Assembly: GCF_008064665.1 (NCBI RefSeq)
Contig: NZ_VRZA01000003.1
Coordinates: 620,001-684,000 of the forward strand
Direction of reading: 5' to 3'
Origin: Parahaliea maris
GTDB lineage: Bacteria; Pseudomonadota; Gammaproteobacteria; Pseudomonadales; Halieaceae
DNA: 64,000 nt
Shown here: in pieces, positions 36,855-44,764 of the stretch
How the letters are laid out: each line of letters begins with the position of its first letter
Numbering within the stretch: position 1 is the stretch's first letter
Made by a program: the position numbers and the translations under genes
Notes under the pieces: model-generated
What the model was told of the DNA's origin: nothing
Database searches by the model: none
The model's input: only the letters and a program-made list of their open reading frames with translations

Positions 36855-37175
36855 ATGCGTTCCATCTTCGCCGGCCTGCTGCTGTTGCCCCTGGCTGCCT
36901 GTTCCTGGGTCGACCTCACCCCCCAGGGGGAGACCGTCACGGTCGTTTCCGCTGCGCCTACCCATTGCAAGCGGCTCGGTAACACCGTCGCGATCACCCG
37001 CAGTGAACTGGCCAGCATCGACCGCAATCGCAAGAAGGTCGAGACTGAACTGCAGACCCTGGCCCGGAACGCCGGTGCCCGGATGGGTGGTGATACGGTG
37101 GTGGCAGAAAGCGAGGTCAACGCCCAGGGCGAACAGACCTACGGGGTGTATCGTTGCGGCGCTATCGCGTCCTGA
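36855..37175 (+). CDS. DUF4156 lipoprotein
   Basis: 106 residues. A signal peptide with lipobox LAAC begins at MRSIFAGLL, behind GGAG seven bases upstream. The mature part (VSAAPTHCKRLGNTVA and MGGDTVV) matches DUF4156, small envelope lipoproteins of unknown role. Probably cotranscribed with the SNase-like lipoprotein. Confidence 0.78.
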   Translation: MRSIFAGLLLLPLAACSWVDLTPQGETVTVVSAAPTHCKRLGNTVAITRSELASIDRNRKKVETELQTLARNAGARMGGDTVVAESEVNAQGEQTYGVYRCGAIAS

Positions 37176-37188
37176 CCCATTTCCGCCG

Positions 37189-37214
37189 GCTTCAGCGATT
37201 GTCCTCGCTGAAGC
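37189..37214. terminator. Hairpin overlapping the kinase stop codon
   Basis: A perfect 10-bp stem (GCTTCAGCGA / TCGCTGAAGC) with a 6-nt loop. The kinase TGA lies in the left arm; the DUF4156 stop is 14 nt before it. It suits a bidirectional terminator although no U-tract follows. Confidence 0.5.
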
Positions 37215-39882
37215 TGGCCAGTTGCTGCCGGTAACGGCGACTGGCCGCGCTGTCCTGCAAGGCTTCGCTACTGGCGATGAGCAGGGTCAAAACTGCTTCT
37301 TTCTCCTGCCGCTGGTAGTCCGCATGTGGTTCCACCAGGGCAAGCGCTCGCTCGAGGTAATGTCTGGCCGCCAGGGGCTTGTCGCGGGCGAGGTCGATAC
37401 GCGCCAGGCCCGTCAGGGTACGCTGCAGCTCTGGGTGATTGCTGCCGAGCACCTCCTCCCGCGCCGCCAGAATCCGTTTTAGCAGGGGCTCCGCCGGGCC
37501 GAGATCGTCCAGCGCGAGCAATAGCTCTGCCTGCTCCTGGGCGGCAATCAGGGTGGCGGGGTGGGCGAAACCCTGCTGCCTGACCTCTTCCGCCACTGCG
37601 TGCTCTATCAGCGGGCGTGCCTCTGTATAACGCCCCATCAGCCGGTACAGCCGTGCCAGCTTCATTTCGCTTTGCAGGGTTTCAATATGGTTGGCGCCCA
37701 GGGCGGTGCGACGGCGCTCGAGTACATCCAGAAAGAGGGGTTCCGCAGCAGCGTACTGGCCCAGGCCCCGGTGCGCGTCCGCCAGGCTGTGCAGTGAGCG
37801 CAGGGTCTCCGGGTGATTGGGGCCCAGTACCTCCTCTGCCAGTGCCAGGTGTTGCTCCAGCGCCTCGACTGCATCGGCGTAGCGGCCCATGGTCTCCAGA
37901 ACGAGACCGCGGCGGCTGAGGCAGCTCATGGTCAGGGTGTTGGAGGGGCCCAGTGTCTGCTCCGCCTGGGAGGCGCAGCGGCTGTAGTCTTCCAGGGCCG
38001 CGTCGTAGTTGCCCAGCCAGTGTTCCAGTACGCCGAGACTCTGCAGTGTGCCCAGGGTTTGCCGGTGTGTTGCGCCCTGGAGTTCCCGCCGTCGCTGGTA
38101 GATGTCGGCGAAGCGGTCCCGGGACTGCTGCAGCTCGCCGAGCATGTGCTGGGAGCTGGCGACGGCGCTTGCGGCTTCCAGTGTCTTCAGGTTGCCGCGC
38201 CCATAAAGTTGTTCACTGAAGGCCAGCGCTTCATTCGCCAGTTCCAGCCGGGCTTCCAGTTCGAAGGCGAGATAGTAGGTTTCGCTCAGGTCCAGCAGGG
38301 CGCGCAGTTTCTCTTCGTCATCCCTGATCTGCCCGCCGCGGTGCAGGGAGAGGGCTTCCTTCAGTTGCTGTCGCGCCGGCTCGATCAGGCCAAGTTCATT
38401 GTAGGTCTGGCCTATGATGCGCTGGATCACCGCCCTGGCCGGTGCCGCGGCGGACTCGGCCTTGGCGCTGTCGGCGTCCAGCCGCACGGCTGCCAGGTCC
38501 AGCATCTCGCGCACGGTGACGTCCTTGCCGCCGCTGTTATCCGGGTGTAAGCCAGTGAACATCTCCTCGACCAGGCCGAGTACGGCCGTGGTGCGGGCCA
38601 GCTGGTCCCGGGCCACGTCGCGCTCCACCGCGAGCACCTGGGCCTGCTGCCAGAGGGCGATGCCAAGGGCGGTGACCGTGATCGTTGAGGACAGGATCAA
38701 GACGCTCGCCAGCCGGTTGCGCTGGACGAAGCGCTGGATCAGGTAGGGCAACGAGGGCGGTCGGGCACTGACGGGCCGCCGCGCCAGGTAGTTCTCGATA
38801 TCCCGGGTCAGGGCCGCTACCGACTGGTAACGCCTTGCTGCATCCCGGTGCAGAGCCTTGAGGACGATGTTATCCAGGTCGCGGTTAAAGCGGCGCCGGG
38901 AGGGCGTCGCCGCCGGCGCGGCCGAATCATCCACCGGCCTGCCGGCCTGCTTGCGCAGGGAGGGTGGCTCGGTCTCGATGACCCGCCGCGCGTAAGCCCA
39001 GGTGCCGCTGTCCGCGCCATCGAAAGGGCGGTGACCGGTCATCAACTCGTACAGGATGACGCCGAGGGAATACACGTCCGACAGGGTACTGACCGGCTCG
39101 CCGCTGAGTTGTTCCGGGCTGGCGTAGAGCGGAGTGAGCACTCGCTCATCCATCAGGGTCTGTGGGTCCTCGCTGGTGCCGCCACTGCGTATCAGCTTGG
39201 CGACCCCGAAATCCATCAGTTTGGGTTCACCGTCGTGGTCGATGGCGATATTGGAGGGTTTCAGGTCCCGGTGAATTACCAGGTTCTGGTGGGCGTGCTC
39301 GACCGCCCCGCACACTTTGACGAACAGCCGCAGAATGGCGTCCACCGACAGCGAGCGGGCGGTGCAGTAACGGTCGATACGCTCACCGTCGACGTACTCC
39401 ATGACCAGGAACGGGGAGCCGTCCTCGAGGCTGCCACCGTCCAGCAGGCGGGTGATATTGGGGTGTTGCAGGTTCGCCAGAATCTGGCGCTCGTCCTGGA
39501 AACGCCGCAGCACATCGGCATTCTCGCCGGCCAGCTGGTTAATAATCTTGATGGCGACCTGCTGTTCGTACTGGTCATCTGCGCGGGAGGCGAGGTAGAC
39601 GGTACCCATGCCGCCCTGACCGATTTTGCGCAGGATGCGGTAGGAACCTGCGCGATCGCCCTGTTCAAGGGTGCTCTGTTCCAGCCAGTCCCGGGCGGAG
39701 GCGCCGACAATGTAATCGAGCTCCGCGGGGGTGTCGCTGTTGTTGAGCAACTCGAGCACCGCGTCGAGCAGGTCCCGATTGTCGCCGCACTCGCGCTCCA
39801 GAAAGGCCGCTCTCTTGCCGGGAGGGAGCTCCAGGGCCGCGTGGAACAGGCGCTCCATGTCTGCCCACAGTTCGCTGCTCAT
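37192..39882 (-). CDS. Membrane Ser/Thr protein kinase with TPR tail
   Basis: 896 residues. The N-terminal 75 residues precede a Hanks-type kinase domain (about 80-350) with GQGGMGTVYLA, Lys112 in VAIKI, HRDLKPSN (Asp206) and DFGVAK (Asp224), all intact. A single membrane helix lies near 400-420 (ASVLILSSTITVTALGIAL), followed by about ten TPR-like repeats (about 470-880) outside or in the periplasm. It is encoded 77 nt downstream of an ECF-like sigma factor. In this sigma group, kinases of this type are known partners that phosphorylate the sigma factor. Confidence 0.88.
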   Translation of the reverse strand: MSSELWADMERLFHAALELPPGKRAAFLERECGDNRDLLDAVLELLNNSDTPAELDYIVGASARDWLEQSTLEQGDRAGSYRILRKIGQGGMGTVYLASRADDQYEQQVAIKIINQLAGENADVLRRFQDERQILANLQHPNITRLLDGGSLEDGSPFLVMEYVDGERIDRYCTARSLSVDAILRLFVKVCGAVEHAHQNLVIHRDLKPSNIAIDHDGEPKLMDFGVAKLIRSGGTSEDPQTLMDERVLTPLYASPEQLSGEPVSTLSDVYSLGVILYELMTGHRPFDGADSGTWAYARRVIETEPPSLRKQAGRPVDDSAAPAATPSRRRFNRDLDNIVLKALHRDAARRYQSVAALTRDIENYLARRPVSARPPSLPYLIQRFVQRNRLASVLILSSTITVTALGIALWQQAQVLAVERDVARDQLARTTAVLGLVEEMFTGLHPDNSGGKDVTVREMLDLAAVRLDADSAKAESAAAPARAVIQRIIGQTYNELGLIEPARQQLKEALSLHRGGQIRDDEEKLRALLDLSETYYLAFELEARLELANEALAFSEQLYGRGNLKTLEAASAVASSQHMLGELQQSRDRFADIYQRRRELQGATHRQTLGTLQSLGVLEHWLGNYDAALEDYSRCASQAEQTLGPSNTLTMSCLSRRGLVLETMGRYADAVEALEQHLALAEEVLGPNHPETLRSLHSLADAHRGLGQYAAAEPLFLDVLERRRTALGANHIETLQSEMKLARLYRLMGRYTEARPLIEHAVAEEVRQQGFAHPATLIAAQEQAELLLALDDLGPAEPLLKRILAAREEVLGSNHPELQRTLTGLARIDLARDKPLAARHYLERALALVEPHADYQRQEKEAVLTLLIASSEALQDSAASRRYRQQLASFSEDNR

Positions 39883-39959
39883 GCGAAGCGTGTACAGGCG
39901 GGAGAAAGGAGAGGCAATGAAAGGCTAGGGAGCGGCTTGGAACCGGACATGGCCAGTCC

Positions 39960-40550
39960 TCAGTGGCTGCTCAGCTGAGTCTTGAGCCAGGTTTTGGCAA
40001 AGCGCAAATCGCGATCCAGGGTGCTGCTGGACAGGCCGGTGATCTCCTCCAGTTCACGGAATGACAGGCCACCGAAAATCTGCAACTCCAGCAGTTCCGC
40101 CTTGCGGGCATCCAGCTCGGACAGCTTCTCCATGGCCCGGTCGAGGCTGAGCAAGTCCTCGTGGTTGGTTGCGTCTTCGATCAGTTCGATATCCACCGCA
40201 ATAGGCGCAGCCTTGCCGCCGCGTTTATCGGCGCTGCGGGCCTTGGCGTGATCCACCAGAATGCGGCGCATCATGCGGGAGCAGAGGGCGTAAAAATGGC
40301 TGCGATCCTGCCAGTTCACGTTGGCGGGTGCCAGGCGGCCGAACAGCTCATGCACCAGTGCCGTGGGTTGCAGTGTGTGGCCCGCATTTTCGGCACTGAA
40401 CGCCGCGCGGGCGCGCTTGCGAAGCTCTTCGTAGACCAGCGGGGTCAGCTGGTTGAGCGCGCTGGCATCGCCTGATCGCCACTGATGCAGCAGCGTTGTC
40501 ACGGATTCGTCATCTGTCACGCTGGGTACTCTGCGTTCTGCCCTGTTCAT
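39960..40550 (-). CDS. ECF-like sigma factor (TIGR02999 / ECF43-like)
   Basis: 196 residues from MNRAERR. Region 2 (LPLVYEELRKRA-like, then HTLQPTALVHELFGRLA and DRSHFYALCSRMMRRILVDHA) and region 4 (LSFRELEEITGLSSSTLDRDLRFAKTWL) match the TIGR02999 group. The acidic D-A-E-D motif of normal ECF factors is replaced by T-A-L-V-H-E, as in groups that are switched on by a Ser/Thr kinase. The frame is open upstream to 40889, but the family begins about here. No anti-sigma gene is adjacent. Confidence 0.85.
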   Translation of the reverse strand: MNRAERRVPSVTDDESVTTLLHQWRSGDASALNQLTPLVYEELRKRARAAFSAENAGHTLQPTALVHELFGRLAPANVNWQDRSHFYALCSRMMRRILVDHAKARSADKRGGKAAPIAVDIELIEDATNHEDLLSLDRAMEKLSELDARKAELLELQIFGGLSFRELEEITGLSSSTLDRDLRFAKTWLKTQLSSH

Positions 40551-40771
40551 TTGCTGCCGTTGCCAGGAGGTGACGGCCACCGATTGTTTATGGATTTGCT
40601 GTGAGTATGCCATTGTAGGTTGCCCGCAGAGGATGGAAACCTGTCGATTTGTAGAGATTGGCCTCGAATCGGCGTCGCAGCGGCTCTCATGACCCCCGTA
40701 AGCTATCTTTAGTTGAGAGGTGCTCTTCGGTCTATCCTTGGTTCTGGAGTTGCAAAAATGGGTAAGTAATC

Positions 40772-41275
40772 GTGAACTGGGAAGCACTTGGCGCAATTGC
40801 GGAATTTGTTGGCGGAGTAGCAACAGTCGTGACGCTGGTTTACCTGGCCTTGCAGATTCGACAGAACACGCGGTCGGTACGAGCGGCAACCATTGCGAAC
40901 TACAGGGAGGGTACAGCCGGTTATTCGAGAATGATTGCTGAAAATGCAGCCCTGGCTGACCTCACGCTTCGCGGCCATCAGGACCCGGAATCCCTGACGC
41001 CATGTGAATACCACAGATACACTAATGCAATGGTCGCGATGATCACGAATCTACAGGAAGCGGAGGAATATGAAGCCTCAGGAATACTCTCTGAAAGCCT
41101 GAAAACCTCCAGGAACATGCAAGTCGACTGGTTAGTCAGTCTTCCCGGGTTTCGAAAATGGTGGTTAGACTGGGGGGCGGCTTCGCCGCCAAAATTTGCA
41201 CATCGCATTGAAGCGGCTATCGCAGCATCGGAAAGTCTCGCGGCGTCAGAGTCTGGGCCAGACAGTCTGGAATGA
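40772..41275 (+). CDS. Single-pass membrane protein, paralogue A of a tandem pair
   Basis: 167 residues from a GTG with a weak ribosome site. An N-terminal membrane helix (about 8-28, VGGVATVVTLVYLALQI) is followed by QIRQNT and a helical cytoplasmic domain. The family is unnamed to me, although the NWxAxGxIxE...TLxYLxxQIxQNT signature recurs in the next gene. Lower GC than the neighbouring sigma and kinase genes. Function unknown. Confidence 0.65.
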   Translation: MNWEALGAIAEFVGGVATVVTLVYLALQIRQNTRSVRAATIANYREGTAGYSRMIAENAALADLTLRGHQDPESLTPCEYHRYTNAMVAMITNLQEAEEYEASGILSESLKTSRNMQVDWLVSLPGFRKWWLDWGAASPPKFAHRIEAAIAASESLAASESGPDSLE

Positions 41276-41444
41276 CTGAAGTGTTGTGGAAGTTCACCCG
41301 GCACATACGCTCACACTGGATACTTACATGAGCTATTTTTGCTTCGAGGTGCGGTCGGGCGAGCACGCTTTCTCTTGAGAACGACCACATCCGGCCTCAA
41401 AGTGTCTATGCTGTTACCGTATTCACGCGCTGGAGGGCTATCTG

Positions 41445-41924
41445 ATGCGCTACGGCGATATTAACTGGGATGCAGTGGGCTCAATTTCTGAGGCGTTGGG
41501 AGCGATCGGCGTTATAGTCACACTCATCTATCTGATCCGGCAGATCAAGCAGAATACCTCGGCTACAAGAAGCGCTGCCGCGGCGGCTTACAGCCAGGCC
41601 TCGATGACACTCTCCAAGACTTTGAGTGATAGCGTGGAAGCGAATTCGCACTTTTATACCTACCTGGATAATCCGGACCAGCTAACTCCAGAGGAAAGAA
41701 AACGGGCCCAGGCAATAGTTTCGTTGTACATACACACGATGGAACAGGCCTACGATCTGTACTGCGAAGGTGCTTTGACAGAGCGCAAATGGCAGTCGCG
41801 GTATAAACAGATTATCTGGATAGCTCAACGTCCTGGATTCGTTGAATACTGGCAGGAATATGGAGAAGTTTATGCCGATGATTTCTCGAATTACGTCAAG
41901 CGAGCAATTGAAGAGACTCACTGA
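41445..41924 (+). CDS. Single-pass membrane protein, paralogue B of a tandem pair
   Basis: 159 residues. The ATG has GGAGG eight bases upstream. The N-terminus (NWDAVGSISEALG, VTLIYLIRQIKQNT) and the C-terminal PGFxxYWxxYG block align with the gene 169 nt upstream, so this is a tandem duplication of one family that has since diverged strongly. One membrane helix near residues 18-36, then a soluble helical domain. Function unknown. Confidence 0.68.
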   Translation: MRYGDINWDAVGSISEALGAIGVIVTLIYLIRQIKQNTSATRSAAAAAYSQASMTLSKTLSDSVEANSHFYTYLDNPDQLTPEERKRAQAIVSLYIHTMEQAYDLYCEGALTERKWQSRYKQIIWIAQRPGFVEYWQEYGEVYADDFSNYVKRAIEETH

Positions 41925-42091
41925 AGCGTCAGCTTATAGGGGCGGTCAATCCCGATTGAGCACCGGCGCTTCTCAAGTCGTCCAGGGTGAGAGGAGGCAC
42001 TGGACGAGTGCGTTGCTGTTGCCGATCTCTCAACTAATCGTCCTATGTAAAAAATCTGGTCTAGAATCCTTTGGTCGACCACTCGAGGCCA

Positions 42092-42745
42092 ATGGACTTC
42101 TTTATGACAAAGCGTATCACGTCAGTTTTCTTCTGGTTTTTTCTGGGCAGCTGTCTGTTCGCAAGCATCGCGGCGTCTGCTGAAGACTTTGACGATGAGT
42201 ACCAGGAGTTGATCGACGATTTCAGGAGTTCCCTGGACGACACCACTGCATTGCAGGAACAGGTCGAACGTGCGGATGCGTTGCATGACCGAATCCGGCA
42301 ATACCGCCGGGACAAGCGGGGCGACTTGCCGAAGGAGGAGCTGGACCAGTTGCGCGACTTCGCGCGGGAGGTTCGCTCCTTCAAGTCGGTGGTCAAGGTG
42401 GTGGGCCAGCTGGGTAACTCAGCGGATATCAGCATCGAGGCCTTTGATACGGTCAATGCGCAACTGGAACTGGAGCCTGTGGTGCTTCAGCAATTTGAAT
42501 CGGGGCTGGAACTGGTGCGGATCGATGTGGGCGGGTACGGCAGCCTGCTGTTTCGCAATCCAACCCCGACCACCTATACCGTCATATACAGCGCGGAAGG
42601 CGCCGAGCAATCGGGTGGGGTCGGCAGCGCCGACTGTGAGAGCTACTCGGTCCTTTCCGGGCTCTACAACTCACGGGATCGCGCGATCGACAATCTCGTG
42701 TTCTCTGTCCAGGCGAACAAGGTTGGAGTCAAAGCCTGTGACTGA
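42092..42745 (+). CDS. Exported hypothetical protein with coiled-coil region
   Basis: 217 residues, not recognised. A signal peptide (ending ASA near residue 29) is followed by an acidic, heptad-like helical stretch (about 32-110) and a beta-rich C-terminal part with two cysteines (SADCES and KACD) that could pair. The ATG at 42092 lies behind GAGG at short spacing; an ATG at 42104 is an alternative. Codon use is nearer to the core genome than the two preceding genes. Confidence 0.6.
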   Translation: MDFFMTKRITSVFFWFFLGSCLFASIAASAEDFDDEYQELIDDFRSSLDDTTALQEQVERADALHDRIRQYRRDKRGDLPKEELDQLRDFAREVRSFKSVVKVVGQLGNSADISIEAFDTVNAQLELEPVVLQQFESGLELVRIDVGGYGSLLFRNPTPTTYTVIYSAEGAEQSGGVGSADCESYSVLSGLYNSRDRAIDNLVFSVQANKVGVKACD

Positions 42746-42878
42746 GTGGCGGGATTCGGGATCTGTTCTCCAGGCTCAGGATTGAATCCCTTCAAGGCGC
42801 GATGGATATCCGGTAATTGACAAGCCAGCCGATTGCGCTACCATTCTTGCATATTACACATGTAAGGATAATACATTA

Positions 42879-43322
42879 ATGTCGGTTCTCGGACTCAGCC
42901 CCTGGCACCTCTGGATCATTGCGGGCGTTCTGCTCATTACCGCGGAAATCTTTGTTTCCGGCTTCGTGATGGCCGGTCTCGGGTTCGGTGCGCTCTGTGC
43001 CGCACTCGGTCACTACCTGGGTGGTGAACTCGGTTGGGCGCTGCTGGGATATGCACTCGGAACCTTGGCTTTTTTTGTGGGCATTCGTCCCTTTGCCCTG
43101 CGAACCTTCATGAACCAGGAGCCTTCCCGTTTTGGCGTACGCGGGATGGTGGGCAAGCAGGTCACGGTGATGGATAGCCCGGATGTCGGGGGCGATTACT
43201 ACACCATGTTCCGCGATTCCCGCTGGGCACTGGAAAGTGAAGATGACCTGATGGAGGGAGACCTCGCCGAGGTGGTGGGCGTCAAAACTTCGACTTTGAT
43301 TGTAAAGCGTCTGCCACGCTAA
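42879..43322 (+). CDS. NfeD-family membrane protein
   Basis: 147 residues. Membrane helices at about 8-50 and 55-72 are followed by a C-terminal OB-fold (about 85-145, GVRGMVGKQVTV through VVGVKTSTLIVKRL). Short NfeD proteins partner stomatin/SPFH proteins in the membrane, and the SPFH gene begins 9 nt after this stop. The pair likely organises membrane microdomains or protects membrane proteins. AAGGA lies upstream of the ATG. Confidence 0.88.
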   Translation: MSVLGLSPWHLWIIAGVLLITAEIFVSGFVMAGLGFGALCAALGHYLGGELGWALLGYALGTLAFFVGIRPFALRTFMNQEPSRFGVRGMVGKQVTVMDSPDVGGDYYTMFRDSRWALESEDDLMEGDLAEVVGVKTSTLIVKRLPR

Positions 43323-43331
43323 GGAGGGCTC

Positions 43332-44333
43332 ATGACGATTGCAGCAATGGTAATACTCGGATTCATAGTGGTGTTTGTGATGACACTGCTGGTCAAGGGC
43401 ATTCGCATCGTCCCGGAGCAGTCGGTGATGATGATCGAACGGCTGGGACGCTACCACAAGACCCTGGAGCCCGGGCTCAACATCATCATCCCGGTGGTCG
43501 ACCAGCCGCGCCAGATCCCCTGGCGGCGAACGGAGAAGGAAGCCGGTCAGAAGTTCTTTGTAGTGACAACGATCACCAATATGGACTTGCGGGAGCAGGT
43601 GTACGACTTTCCCTCCCAGTCGGTGATTACCCGGGACAATGTGGGTATCCAGGTGGATGCGGTGGTGTATTTCCAGATCACCATGGCACGCGATGCCGTT
43701 TACGAAATCGAGAACCTGCCCATTGCCCTGGAAACCCTCACCCAGACCACGCTGCGGAACGTGATCGGTGAGATGGACCTCGACGATACCCTGACCTCCC
43801 GGGAGAAGATCAACGCCAGCCTGGTGGAAACGATCGGCGCGGCGGCCCAGTCCTGGGGGATCAAGGTGAATCGGGTTGAGGTGCAGGACATCATTCCGCC
43901 GGCGGATGTGTTGTCCGCCATGGAACAGCAGATGAAAGCGGAACGTGAGCGCCGCGCCCGGGTGACGGAAGCCGAGGGTTTCAAGCGTGCGGAGGTCCTG
44001 CGAGCCGAAGGTGAGCGGGATGCCCGTATCGCTACCGCGGAGGGCGAGCAGCGAGCCTATGTGCTGGAGGCCGAGGGTGAAGCGGCTGCGATCGAACGTC
44101 TGGCCCAGGCCGAACAGCGCAAACTACAACTGGTGAAGGAAGTCATGCAGGAGGACTTTGCCGACTACCTGGTAGGTATCCGCTACATGGAAACCCTCGA
44201 CCAGATGGCGAAGAACGAGAACGTGGTGTGGATGCCCCATAGCGCTACCGATCTTGCGTCCTTCATCGGCGGTTATCGCCATTTGCTGGAGAGCAACAAG
44301 GCGACTCCTGCAGTAGAGGGTGTTCGTGAGTAA
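43332..44333 (+). CDS. SPFH/stomatin-family protein (QmcA-like)
   Basis: 333 residues. An N-terminal membrane anchor (about 3-22), the band-7 domain (about 25-190, with VPEQSVMMIERLGRYHKTLEPG), and an alanine/glutamate-rich coiled coil (about 195-265, repeated AEGE segments) are typical of stomatin. Its partner NfeD is directly upstream. The last codons overlap the start of a HigA-like gene. Confidence 0.9.
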   Translation: MTIAAMVILGFIVVFVMTLLVKGIRIVPEQSVMMIERLGRYHKTLEPGLNIIIPVVDQPRQIPWRRTEKEAGQKFFVVTTITNMDLREQVYDFPSQSVITRDNVGIQVDAVVYFQITMARDAVYEIENLPIALETLTQTTLRNVIGEMDLDDTLTSREKINASLVETIGAAAQSWGIKVNRVEVQDIIPPADVLSAMEQQMKAERERRARVTEAEGFKRAEVLRAEGERDARIATAEGEQRAYVLEAEGEAAAIERLAQAEQRKLQLVKEVMQEDFADYLVGIRYMETLDQMAKNENVVWMPHSATDLASFIGGYRHLLESNKATPAVEGVRE

Positions 44334-44697
44334 GACCGTCTCTCATCCCGGCACCCTGCTGGAGTCCCTGATCCTCGAGCCGGGCGGCTGCTCGCAGTCG
44401 CAGCTTGCCCGGCAGCTGGGGTTCAACCAACCCCAGCCAGTCAACGAGCTGATCAAGGGCAAACGCAACATCACCCCCAAAATGGCGCTGCTGCTGGAGC
44501 GGGTGACCGACGGCGCCTACCCCGTGGAATTCTGGCTGCTGGCCCAGATGCAGTGGGACGTCGCCCAGGCCCGCGAATCGGTGTCGCCGTCGCGGGTGGC
44601 GCTTGTGCAGGCGCTGGAGCTGGGAGCAGCTACCTCGAAAGACGACGCTGTACGCTCTCTGCTCGAGTTGGCGCAGCAACTGGAGCCAGCGCACTAA
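44326..44697 (+). CDS. HigA-like XRE antitoxin/regulator (no toxin gene adjacent)
   Basis: 123 residues from a GTG with AGAGGG five bases upstream, overlapping the stomatin stop by 8 nt. SHPGTLLESLI, SQSQLARQLGFNQPQPVNELIKGKRNITPKMALLLERV and the FWLLAQMQWDVAQA block are the HigA antidote signature, with a C-terminal extension of about 30 residues. No HigB-type RelE-fold toxin gene is present on either side. It may be a domesticated regulator of the NfeD/stomatin operon. Confidence 0.8.
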   Translation: MSKTVSHPGTLLESLILEPGGCSQSQLARQLGFNQPQPVNELIKGKRNITPKMALLLERVTDGAYPVEFWLLAQMQWDVAQARESVSPSRVALVQALELGAATSKDDAVRSLLELAQQLEPAH

Positions 44698-44709
44698 CCC
44701 TCCAAAGAA

Positions 44710-44731
44710 AACGGCCCCCGCAGGAGCCGTT
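44710..44731. terminator. Bidirectional rho-independent terminator
   Basis: The stem AACGGC / GCCGTT extends by two more C-G pairs after one mismatch. It is followed by TTGTTGTTCTCTTT on the plus strand and, on the minus strand, by TTTCTTT. It serves the HigA-like gene and the convergent VWA gene. It is the only U-tract-bearing terminator I could clearly see. Confidence 0.7.
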
Positions 44732-44764
44732 GTTGTTCTCTTTACGGATTTGCTTACGGATGTG

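Noticed and set aside
42069-42079. CCTTTGGTCGA resembling the GACTTTGGTC operator
   Set aside because: It lacks the first two bases, sits only about 20 bp before the start codon and precedes an unrelated exported protein; likely chance.
44334-44764. Expected HigB toxin next to the HigA-like gene
   Set aside because: No RelE-fold frame exists beside it on either strand; the upstream gene is stomatin and the downstream interval is a terminator.
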